From Azolla caroliniana (taxonomy: Eukaryota; Polypodiophyta), in the NCBI GenBank assembly GCA_043228905.1, contig JBHGNT010000009.1, positions 11,098,001-11,162,000 of the forward strand: DNA of 64,000 nucleotides, read 5' to 3'. Within the stretch, counting starts at the first letter, position 1, and every line of letters begins with the position of its first letter. Below, piece after piece: positions 44,509 to 53,658 of this stretch. The notes beneath the pieces are model-generated. The model searched no databases. It was not told the DNA's origin and saw only the letters and a program-made list of their open reading frames with translations. A program made the translations under genes and the position numbers.

Positions 44509-44819
44509 TCACGTTGATGGAACCGAGCGTGTCATAGATCTCCTTGATCTTGGTGGTGTAGTCGGTGACCAACATGTCCCTTTGCTGAATGTTGTTGAGC
44601 TCTTGCCGGAGCTGCAACTTCTAAGTTGTGGTACTTGCGGCGAAAATCTTCCGGAGATTTTCCCATGCCTCTTTCGGCATTTTTGCATCCCTGATATAGG
44701 CACGCATCTGGTCGTGCACACAAGATGCGAGGCAGCACAACACCCTGCTCACTCCTTGCTCCCAAACCTGGAAATCCTTGTGTGCCGAATCCGGCGCTAC
44801 TTCATTTGCCCCTTCCACG
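44509..44819 (-). pseudogene. Copia B1 gag, part cut by element D
   Basis: Open piece 44621-44818 with VWEQGVSRVLCCLASCVHDQM and AKMPKEAWENLRKIF, as in Copia A gag residues 40-110. The N-terminal part is on the other side of the D/C2 insertion at 50921-51025. Confidence 0.85.
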
Positions 44820-45265
44820 TGTTGGCCGGTTAGGCCAAAGTATGAAAGGAGGAGCCGATTTTGAGAGTTGTAATTAGTTAAATTATGATAATTATAAGAG
44901 TGGACGGATGGACCCGAAATTGGTATGTTGATGTCGATCAGGATCTTAACTGGTTCGTAGCCGGTTGCCTGGTGGCACCAGTTTGTAACCCAACCGAATA
45001 CCTATAAAAGGATCCGGAGACGATGTAAGTAACGACGGATAATTAATAGAGAAGTATTGTGTCTTTACATAATGTTTATCTTGTTAATACCGTTCTATGC
45101 TTAATGTGATTATCATATGTGTGTATCAAGTTAATCATTCTGGATAGTAAGCGGGAAGGATCGGTTCTGTATCACAGTCTGCACATTCCTTACCGTACCA
45201 CCCCTTTGGTGAAGTGTTCCAAAGGGACACCTTGTGTTAGTGACTTGTCCAACCCGGTGACAACA
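44820..45265 (+). repeat. LTR of element D
   Basis: About 446 bp, from TGTTGGCCGG to GACAACA. It has a CTATAAAAGG box at 45003 and is followed by the primer-binding site at 45272-45281. No second copy of this LTR is found in the window. Confidence 0.6.
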
Positions 45266-45329
45266 CAGTTTTGGCGACCACAATTCCTGCAAAAAGTGTA
45301 GTGAACAGCGAGGGAATGGATAAATAGAC

Positions 45330-45845
45330 CAACGAACGACCTAGTGGCCGAGCGAGCGAGAAGACTCGCCGAGAGACTGCGGAAGCGGGAGGCTTACTAG
45401 CAGGCAGTAGAGGAGATCCAGTAGGATCAGTCTTTTTCCAGAGTAATTCAGCGGGTCGCCGAGGAGTCACTCCGATTGCAACAGAACCACCACCCAAACG
45501 AAGGAAGTAGTTTAAGCTGTTTGCAAGAAGTGAAATCCATTATGCAGACACTTGCCGCAAGAGACGGCGGTTCGGAAGCGTTCTCCGCCATTGAATCGGA
45601 TTCGAACGGCGAACACAGCATCCAATCGAATTATCGTAGTAGCCACGATACCCAGGACGACCCAGAAGACGACGAGTCGAACCACATACCGACACTGAAC
45701 CCGGCGACAACAAAACCAGACCCGGAAGCTCTAGACAAAACGACCGGCACAGAACACTCAGAGGAGGAGCGAGTTCCGATACCAGCCAAGGCAGCACAAG
45801 AAGACAATGACAATGCCATACCAATATCCGAAGTATCGGGATGAC
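45330..45845 (+). pseudogene. Element D first open frame
   Basis: Open in one frame with TAG near 45399 and 45433, then continuously from 45434 to a TGA at 45842. The 122-codon clean part (from 45476) is Ser/Asp/Glu-rich and without recognised domains. It overlaps the gag frame that starts at ATG 45813 by about 30 bases, in the +1 frame. It may be an N-terminal extension of gag. Confidence 0.5.
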
Positions 45846-47275
45846 CCGGACGCGGAAGCCCATGTATACGTTGTCGCGTTGTTACGCGCGTGCGTGGAGA
45901 AAGGCAGGACCACGGGGGTCTTGGACTAGGGAGCGACGGAGCGTAGGAAGTCGCACTTCACCGTTTCCGGGGCATCCCCGAAGCACGCTGGAAGCAACCG
46001 AAGGGAGAGAGAGAAAGACAGGGAGCGCGCGCTTGACACCGACTCGCGCGCGCACACACACGCACGCACACACACACACACAGCTCACGCCCTCATGTAC
46101 AGGAAACGCAAAAAAGGGGAAGCACTCGACACCATCAAAGACGCCAATATACACAAACAAACGTATATATATATATATATAAGAAGAATACATTCCCGGC
46201 TTCGAGCCGGGCTGAGGTAGGTTACAGTAGTCGTCAGCTGCCAAGCCGCCATCGGGGAGCTCACGGGCTCGTCGCGCCGAGCGGGGTCTTGCGCAGGAGA
46301 TGAGCTGAAGCAAACCCTAAGCGAACACGAAGGGAAGAAGAAGAAGCAGAATAAACCTAACCCTAAACCTAACGGTATACCCTCTAATGCAAAATGGGCA
46401 ACCCTTTCTCAAAGGGCGTTCCCTTCCTTTTATAGAACAAGGACAGGGATGCGTTACAATGTGGGACAAATCCCGCCTTACATGGGATCATCTGCCCCGA
46501 CTTGACTACTCTTCGGCGCCATAAAGGCGCCCTCGATATTCACACTAAATGTACATGGGTGCGTACACACGCTGCACCCCGCCGATGTAGCCAATGTTCC
46601 CGGTTTCCGCCTCTGGCCGAAATTCTTCACGACAACGCGTTTCTCCAAACTTGGGAGGCAAATCATGTCTCCCAACGACTGAACAAAGCCGTGGTAGAAC
46701 AATAAAAAATTGTAGAATTCGGCATGACTTTAGAGGGACCCGCGACTCGTTGGCACTCCAAGCACCTCTCCAACAGTATCGCCACGTTTGAGGATTTAAA
46801 GACTAGATTTCTACGCTTCTTCCACAAATAGGTGGATCAAAGAGAGATTGCCGGCCAATTTTATACGACACAGCAGGACCCGTCTAAAACCATTCAGAAG
46901 TTCGTTATCCGGTTCCAGACGATGCATAGTCAACTCACCAGGGCACCGCCAGAAGCAAAAACGAAAGTGGTATTTTTGGCAACGCTCCGAGAACCTCTCT
47001 GAACCGTGTGTGTGTGTGGTCATAGATTTTCAGACCAACACAATAGACCAGGTCATTGATCGGGTCATGGAAATGTACAAAACGAGTTCATGGTTGACAA
47101 TGGGAGCACTCCAAAGAACACTCCCTACCGAAGAGGACCTACGCTTTCGCCGGACAGTCCAATGCACGACGTGCCTTAACCCTGGGCACTCAACAATAGA
47201 GTGCACGATGAGATCGCAGTGTATGCTATGACATTCTGAGTCACACACAATGGACCGCTGTGAGTACAACTTGCT
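45813..47275 (+). pseudogene. Element D gag, interrupted by a solo LTR
   Basis: ATG 45813 starts MPYQYPKYRDDPDAEAHVY, cut at 45879 by the solo LTR. It resumes at 46641 (QTWEANHVSQRLNKAV), with TAA near 46702, TAG near 46829 and TGA near 46999. Capsid core: IATFEDLKTRFLRFFHK, DPSKTIQKFVIRFQTMHSQL. A Cys/His knuckle CTTCLNPGHSTIEC is at about 47160-47205, followed closely by a CHSESHTMDRC cluster. Confidence 0.8.
45880..46635 (-). repeat. Solo LTR (Gypsy-2-like) in element D gag
   Basis: About 756 bp in minus orientation, bounded by CGCGT at 45875-45879 and 46636-46640 (the end bases are ambiguous by one). In element orientation it starts TTGTCGTGAAGAA and ends CGCGTAACA. It carries the U5-like motif at 45903-45925, a (CA)n tract near 46060-46082 and a (TA)n tract near 46145-46162. 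The gag frame is continuous across it once it is removed. Confidence 0.85.
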
Positions 47276-48048
47276 GAATCGGCAAGTTGCACCAGTCCGA
47301 CACATCGAGACCCGAAACAACCGGGAAGACAAAGAAGAACGATTTCGGCGAGATGATCGCTACCGACCGGTACAAGACGTCTGATACAGTGACCGATGGG
47401 ACGATTATAACTAGGACCGGAGCGAGAGAAGCCGCGACTATAACGGCGATCGTTATAATCGAGATTACTCCCCCGGCTATAATTGGAGAAGAGAGGATCA
47501 ACGGGAATACTATGAAGACCGGCACCGGCAAGGATACTGGAACAACCGACGCTATAATAAAAAACGAAACGCTCGAAAAGAGGATCGTCGGGAAGCGGCA
47601 ATGGATTACAAACGAGAGCCAGATAGAAGCATAACTAGCGCTCAAACAGAACAAAGAAGAGCAGAGGAGCCTAACCGGGTAGTATCCAGATTTCAACCGG
47701 GTAACATGCAAAAAGCAGAGTCTAGCAATACACGGAAGGCATATTGCTATTATTGCCGCCATGAGGGACACTACAGCAACCAATGTCCGGTAAAGAGTAA
47801 CGAAAAACGACCGGCAGTCAACATGATGGTCGTGGAAGTGGCGAACATCCAACAAGTCACCACTAGATCAAAGGGAAAGATGGCCAAATGGGAGGCCCAA
47901 GAAACGATCCGCAAACAAGCAACGGAATGGATCGAAAAGGCAAATGAATGGAATGTCACCGAACTGAAGGAGCAAAGGAACACATTGGAGGAACCTACAG
48001 AGACAACACAACAGGAGAACCCCACATGGCAGGCATTATAGGAATGCC
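47276..48048 (+). pseudogene. Element D gag C-terminal part with second CCHC knuckle
   Basis: A highly charged region (Arg/Asp/Tyr-rich in one frame at 47300-47600), then an open frame 47601-48041 containing CYYCRHEGHYSNQC, a CCHC knuckle, and a basic/acidic tail. It continues the gag of element D. Confidence 0.7.
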
Positions 48049-48819
48049 AGATCATGCTACCACTGGGTCGGTTACTGCAATTGGTGCCCCGATTCACCGA
48101 TGGTTTAAAATCAGCATGGGCCCCACCAAACCCCACACCGGCTCCGGCGTTCTTTTCAAATCCGGAGGAAGGGCCGACAATGGTTGATACCAGCAGTCCC
48201 GCAATCACCACCATTATCAAAGGACGGGAAGTACTGGGGACGATCGTCGATGGCGGATATGGAGTAAACGTAATAAGCATCCAAACATAACACTCTCGGA
48301 ATCCAAGAATGGGAACCATGTCCGTTCTGGCTCTGGATGGTGGACAACAGCCCAGTACGACCGGCCCGATTGATCCAGGATTTGGAGGTAACAATCGGAG
48401 GCCATGCCTTCCGGATTTCTGCCGTCATCCTCGTGTTGAATGCGCGGGTAGCATACCCACTGTTGATGGGGCGACCATGGTTACGGACCACCCACCAGAA
48501 CTGGCAGAAGAACAACATTACGTTCCGAAGGGGGGAAACTTAGGTAAGAGTACCCACGCACCCTCAAGCGGGCCCAGGCAAGGAAGTAACATCGTTATAT
48601 GTCGAAAGCATGAATATGCTAGAAGGGCTTGCCAATGAGGAGGTAGATCACTACCTTGATGAAAACCCAAGGATAGTCCCTCTATTCGAAGGGGACGTAG
48701 CAGAGGTGGTCTCCCCATATATGGGGCAACCGGAGGATGCCGATGAGGAGTCGGATAGGGACGCGATCTGGGAACTGCGACAAGCACAAGAGGCCCTAGA
48801 GCGGGAGATGGCGGATTAG
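48049..48819 (+). pseudogene. Element D retropepsin-like segment and C-terminus
   Basis: 48054-48290 has GTIVDGGYGVNVIS, resembling D-[ST]-G protease motifs of Gypsy elements. 48337-48543 has VTIGGHAFRISAVIL and YPLLMGRPWLR, the typical C-terminal strand. A last open frame (48610-48819) is acidic and ends with ALEREMAD. No RT or integrase follows; the next sequence is the LTR of C2. Confidence 0.7.
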
Positions 48820-48828
48820 AAGCGATCA

Positions 48829-49139
48829 TGCCAAGGGGGTTTGCACCCTTGTGTATCTACCCTTTTGTACCTATTTAACCCTTTATGGGGAATGAATGGA
48901 TAGAATGAACATTTCTCTCTCTCTCTCTCTCTCTCTTTGACATCTTTCTCTCTCTCTCTCTCCCCCTTAACGTTGAACCCCCGCCAAGGGGGGGGGGGGT
49001 GGAGCCAATCTAGGCACCACCCCTCAATGCTTGTCTTGTTCTTCATGATTTCTCTCACCATTATACTCTCCATCATTTTCACGATTACACCATTACCATT
49101 CATCCTCATCCTCTACCCTAACCCTAAAATCCATTAACA
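48829..49139 (+). repeat. Element C2 5' LTR
   Basis: 311 bp from TGCCAAGGGGG to CCATTAACA. It has (CT)n tracts at 48916-48962, a 10-base G run at 48989-48999, and a telomere-like CCCTAACCCTAAAA close to its end. The primer-binding site TGGCGACCAC lies at 49145-49154. The last 88 bases recur at 50828-50915. Confidence 0.7.
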
Positions 49140-49154
49140 CTTTTTGGCGACCAC

Positions 49155-50827
49155 TAAGGCAACCCCCCTTTAGAGACGAAGTCGAAGACTACTACACGGC
49201 AAAGACATGGCAACGACGAAATGTGCAAGAAATCAAATGGACGATGTGCAGGAAACGGTGATGTTGTGTGAGAGGACGTCGCAAAAGGATACACAACATA
49301 CGTATGTTGTTCAAGCGTGTTTCCGAAAGTAGTTAGTCACAATGTGCGTGTTTTCAAAAACATGGTGCAAGATGCACGGCTGGACAAACATCGACGCAAA
49401 GGGAATCGATGCTAGCACGACTGGAAAGAGAAGCCCACCAGGAGACTGCGGAGGAAGAAGCATTGTGTGGAGTGGATGCTAGCAGGATGTGCTGAGAATG
49501 CACAAGATATGGTTCCAGAAGAAGAAACACGGAGTCTAGAGTCAGAACCGGAATCGGAACCAAAACCCGAGTCGGTTAACACCGAAGGGTCGAAGAAGAC
49601 GGAGATGCAGACGCAAACGCAGACCAGACATCAACCAATAGTGCCAGAAAGACACGGTCAGACGCACCAGACAAAGGCAACAAAAAAGACACAAGACATG
49701 GTAGGATGGGTCAAATGGGCAGAACATGCAACCTGACAAACGAACGGAGTGGAGTCCAAACAACAACAACGATCGGAGATCGAGACGGCGCCACAATGAC
49801 AGACGAGCAGCCAAAAAGCAGCAACGAGGCTAGACAACGGCCAAGACAAAGACGAAAGGGCCGGAGACCTCGGAAAGCCACGGCCAAACCGAGGGTCAAA
49901 CAGCGGACAGCGGACGAGACGCAAGACGACCACGATGGAAGGACAATGATAGACAGCGACAATGGGAAGCGGTTGCCGGACAGCCGGCCGGAATGAACGG
50001 GATGAAAAACGACGTTGAAGCGGCGGCACAGAGGCCTGACAACACATAAGCAGCCGGATGAAGTGGCAGTGCCCGGTCGGGGCAAATAGAGATGGCAATG
50101 GCGACGGCCGACAGTGATGGACGACAACGATAGACAACTGATGATGACAACGTTGGACATGCCACCAAGGGGCAGAGGAAGAACAGAAAACGATGTCGTA
50201 CAAGGAAAGGACGAAGAAGAAGCACGCAAAAGAGAAAGACGCGGTAGAAAAGCAGAAGAAACAAGAAAACCGTGAGAAATATAGAACAAGAAACAAGAGG
50301 AGAAAGACATGAATAGACAAAGAAACAAGAAGCTAAAACTGACACAAATAGACAAGATCGAACAGATAGGAAGAGGAAGAAGAGGAACTGAAGGAAGATA
50401 GAAGCCTTAGGAGAAAAGAAGATGAAGAAAAGAAAGAGAGAAGGGAAGAAGAAACAGAAAATGGAGAAAATGAGAGAAAGAAAGAAGGGAAGAAGAATCG
50501 GAAAAACAAAGGTAGAAAAAGGAGGAAACAGAAGAAAGTTTCACACCAACGAGAAGAAGCAAGAAGAACAATGAGAAGAAGAAAAAAAAAAAAAGAGGAA
50601 AAAATGGAGAAAATTTGAGGGTATCGAACATAATTATAAAAACATGAGGGTACATAATACAATTTTAAAAATCAAAGGGCGCCTATAGAATTTCGAAAAC
50701 ACATGAACCTAAAAGAAATGGACACGATCCACACACAACTCACAAGATACAAAGAAGAACACACATACACACAACGTCTTTTTGACGACCTGAATGATGT
50801 TACCAAAGTTTGTGAGCCGACATTATA
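49155..50827 (+). mobile_element. Element C2 interior, purine-rich and apparently non-coding
   Basis: 49200-49735 is A/C/G-rich with one short open frame (49467-49736, Thr/Gln/Glu-rich, no recognised domain). 49740-50610 is strongly purine-rich on the + strand and nearly pure A/G from 50250 on, with long artefactual Ser/Phe/Leu frames on the opposite strand. 50610-50700 matches element C1 near 22925-23030. No gag or pol motif was found, so this looks like a non-autonomous (LARD/TRIM-like) element. Confidence 0.6.
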
Positions 50828-50915
50828 CTCTCACCATTATACTCTCCATCATTTTCACGATTACACCATTACCATTCATCCTCATCCTCTACCATAACCC
50901 TAAAATCCATTAACA
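50828..50915 (+). repeat. Element C2 3' LTR end (88 bp)
   Basis: Matches the last 88 bases of the 5' LTR (49052-49139) with one or two differences. The first ~220 bases of the LTR are missing. It ends TTAACA and is followed by CCATG, the partner of CCACG at 44815-44819. Confidence 0.75.
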
Positions 50916-50920
50916 CCATG

Positions 50921-51145
50921 TAGCTCTAGTATCCATGCCCCAACAGGTACTAGTGCATTTTATACGACTAGGACGCGTAATTGCTCCAGTCAAGCTTTTC
51001 TGTTGGAAGCGAGCTCGCCATGCTTTTGTCCATACCTTCCTTTTTTTTCCGGTTTGTTCATTTACCGGTGGTTAGGGTTTGTCTTCAGAGAAAAAGAACA
51101 CTTGTCGGCAGCAAAGGTTCTCAACCCTTGCGCTCGGATACCATG
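50921..51145 (-). pseudogene. Copia B1 gag N-terminus and primer-binding site
   Basis: Continues Copia B1 gag from 44819: the minus strand encodes MASSLPTEKL with later stops, then an ATG-led N-terminus near 51030. The primer-binding site TGGTATCCGAGC (one mismatch to the initiator-Met type) is at about 51132-51145. Confidence 0.8.
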
Positions 51146-51587
51146 TCAAAGTTAATATGCAGAAGCTTTGACAAACCAGTTTATCCAGATATCAACAAAA
51201 AACAGAGAATAAAGGTTTAATGGAAGCTTAGGAACAGAGAATATACAAGAGAGACATAGAGAGCAGAAAGCATAAACTCCATTCAAAATAATAACACTTT
51301 GTTCATACAATGTGCTCAGTGAGCACTTTTATACAAGTCCTTATACGAATTGACAGAAGTATTGACAAGTACTTCAATGCTCATACGAGCAACTAACACT
51401 AACTCCAAGGAATCTGCCTACATACTAGGCTAGATTTGTAGGCCTCTAACAGCCTATTGGTTACAATCCGTTCTGGCTCTTGGTTCCGAATACCAATTCT
51501 AACACCGATCCGGTTATTCGTTCCGGACTCCGATCCGGCTTTGGCTTATTCAGCCAATTCGGATCCGGTTGAGCTTGTCCACTCAAT
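51146..51587 (-). repeat. Copia B1 5' LTR
   Basis: About 442 bp, ending TTTGACA at the primer-binding site. Its outer end reads GAGTGGACAAGCTCAACCGG in element orientation, related to the Copia A LTR start but lacking the expected last two bases, so it is slightly truncated. It is joined to Copia B2 at 51588. Confidence 0.75.
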
Positions 51588-52592
51588 AAGGATGAACATC
51601 CTCCCTTCTCTGCGCCCATGTACAATTATGCCGCCTTCATCTTCGTTGAAGCAATCGTGATGAGTGAATCAGATTTGCATGCCATGGTCGACAATTTGTT
51701 TGACCGACACCAAGTTCTTGGTGATTATCGGCACATGCAAGATGTTTCTCATCAAACTTTTCTGGTTGACATGGCTCAAAGGAGCATCGCCAATATGTTT
51801 GATGGGGTGAGTTGTGTCGTCGCTAGTTTCGACATATCCCGACTGCTCCGGCTTCTCTAGACTCGAGAACCATTCCTCGTGGTTCGTCATATGGTTGGAA
51901 GCTCCGGAGTCAATATACCACTCCTCCTTGGGTTTCGAAGTACTCGCCTCCATCGAATTGGCTTTGTGCTTCATCACGAATGCAGCATCCTTTCCGGCAC
52001 ACCCTGAATTCTCTATGTAGTGCTACCTCTGCCAATTTCCCTGTTCCACTCTACCTAATTCGACTTTATCCGAATCGGCCTTCTTCTTCCAACATCCGCT
52101 TTCCCTATGGCCCTTTTTACTACAATACTAGCAGTCCATCGACTTGGTTTGTTGGCTTCTAACACCACCTTGACTCCCCCTGCTTGTAGAGGATCATTGA
52201 CTGCTTTCTTCTCTTCTGTTTTGCCTCTACTCATTTTGGCCACCATTCATGTGTGCCGAGCCACCTCTCTGCCCACGCCCATGAGGCTGATTTGCCTTCG
52301 TGCACAACATCCAGTCGTTAGAGTGTGTACTCCTTTACGCACCATGTGCAGATTGCAAGTTGAAGAAGGTCAGGGGCTTCTCCCTTGTGCAAATTATCGG
52401 CCCATACCTTTGCGTTAGACCACCAAGGCAGATCTATACCATCTAGCCCTCATCCTCCTCCATCGTCACATTGATGGACCCCAATGCATCATAGATCTCC
52501 TTGATCTTCGTGGTGTATTCAATCACCATCATATCCCTTTGTCGGATATTGTTGAGCTCCTGACAAACCTGCAACTTGTGGGTTATGGTACT
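51588..52592 (-). mobile_element. Copia B2 (left part): gag C-terminus to pre-integrase
   Basis: Minus strand: 52560-52440 gag end, 52400-52060 linker and knuckle, then 51977-51669 with YIDSGASNHMTNHEEW (intact D-S-G) and LHVPIITKNLVSVKQIV, ending in GRREGRMFIL at about 51590. Interrupted at 52593 by Copia A2 and continued at 58081. Confidence 0.85.
52588..52592. repeat. Target-site duplication GTACT of Copia A2 (left copy)
   Basis: GTACT at 52588-52592 and 58076-58080. Copia B2 gag is continuous when the element and one copy are removed. Confidence 0.95.
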
Positions 52593-53046
52593 TGTTGAGA
52601 GACAAGCTCAACATCGGCCGGATCGGCTGAAGAAGCCGAGGACCGGATCGGTTGGGACCGATCGGTTAGGCCGAGTGCGTAAACCGGTACGCAGACCGGT
52701 GCGTAGGTAGGGCCGGATCGGTGCGGAAACTGGGAGGCCGTTAAGAAAGATATTCCGTGAGGAATATATTTGGGAGTTAGTGTAGGAGCTCTCAATGAGC
52801 ATTGAAGTACTGTCAGTACTTCTGTTAGTCCTTCTAGGACTTGTATAAAAGTGTTCATTGAACACACATATGTATAGAGTGTGGTGAATAGAGATTGTTT
52901 TTTGTTGAATATAGTTCTTGTGTTCTCTCTCTCTCACTGACTCTATCTCTCCCGAGTATATTGCGTAAGCTCAAGCTCTCCATTAAACCTGAGTGTTCTT
53001 CCTTCTGTTCGGTCTTCATACTTGCTTCCGCACGCTACTTTCTATA
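52593..53046 (+). repeat. Copia A2 5' LTR
   Basis: 454 bp, from TGTTGAGAGACAAGCTC to TTTCTATA. The first 150 bases are dense in CCGGATCGG / CCGATCGG words. A TATAAAAG box is at about 52842. Confidence 0.97.
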
Positions 53047-53118
53047 TGGTATCAGAGCGCGAGGGTTGAGAACCTCTCTGCAGCCGACACAGCTTGACGA
53101 AGAAGAACAAGAAGAACG

Positions 53119-53658
53119 ATGGATAGAGGCATGGCGAGCTCGCTTCCAACAGAGAAGCTCGACAGAACCAACAATGCGTCTTGGTCCTACAAGATGCAGC
53201 AGTACCTACTCGGGCACGGCTACTGGAGTTATGTCGAAGGAGCTAATGACGCGGCACCTGAATCGACACACAGAGACTTCCCGTCGTGGGAGCAATCGGC
53301 GAGCAGGGTATTATACTGCTTCGCGTCGTGTGTGGGCGAACAGCTGTTGAGCTATGTTCGGGATGCAAAGACGCCGAAGGGTGCGTGGGAAAATCTGAAG
53401 AAGATTTTCGCCGGGAGCACCACAGTCAGGAAGCTTCAGCTCCGACAGGAGTTGAGCAACCTACGACAACGCGACTTGTCGGTGGTGGACTATACCTTGA
53501 AGATCAAGGATATCTACGACTCCCTCGCCTCCATAGAGGTGAACATCGAGGAGAGTGAGATGGTCCAAATCTGTCTCGGAGGTTTGGCGTCGAAGTTCGG
53601 AGCGTTCCAAACGGCTGTGTGTACCCGGGAGAATACGCCGTCCTTTTTCGCCGTCCTT
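53119..53658 (+). pseudogene. Copia A2 gag, truncated at the zinc knuckle
   Basis: ATG 53119 opens MDRGMASSLPTEKLDRTN. The capsid part is complete (SRVLYCFASCVGEQLLSYV, PKGAWENLKKIFAGS, EESEMVQICLGGLASKFGAF). After TRENTPSFF the sequence jumps to HTDKGNRQRSHYAEDS in another frame. The ~330 bases with the linker and the CCHC knuckle present in Copia A1 are missing. Continued translation in the gag frame gives unrelated residues to 53844. Confidence 0.9.

Larger units (their letters stand above)
41851..44819 (-). mobile_element. Copia B1, decayed Copia fragment (left part)
   Basis: Minus strand: gag (44818-44509), zinc knuckle with a tandem duplication (44452-43650), protease and pre-integrase (about 43750-43145), integrase (about 43140-42417), linker and start of RT (about 42400-41851). 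Many stops. Interrupted at 44820 by element D and resumed at 50921; cut at 41850 by Gypsy-3. Confidence 0.85.
44820..50915 (+). mobile_element. Composite D/C2 insertion in Copia B1
   Basis: Begins with the LTR of D and ends with the LTR end of C2, with CCACG (44815-44819) and CCATG (50916-50920) outside, differing by one transition. Deleting it and one copy restores the Copia B1 gag sequence. D contributes gag and protease, C2 a purine-rich non-coding interior. Both use the primer-binding site TGGCGACCAC. Confidence 0.65.

Noticed and set aside
45841-46313. Frames inside 45841-46313
   Set aside because: They lie in the solo LTR and include CA and TA microsatellites; no known protein pattern.
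48900-49000. CRISPR-like or regularly spaced repeat
   Set aside because: Simple CT tracts without unique spacers; eukaryotic microsatellites. No CRISPR array is present in the window.
47241-50662. Long Ser/Phe/Leu/Val-rich minus-strand frames that look like membrane proteins (e.g. 47241-47855, 49658-50320, 49711-50355, 50333-50662)
   Set aside because: They are antisense to the charged gag region of element D or to the purine-rich part of element C2, and their composition follows from that.
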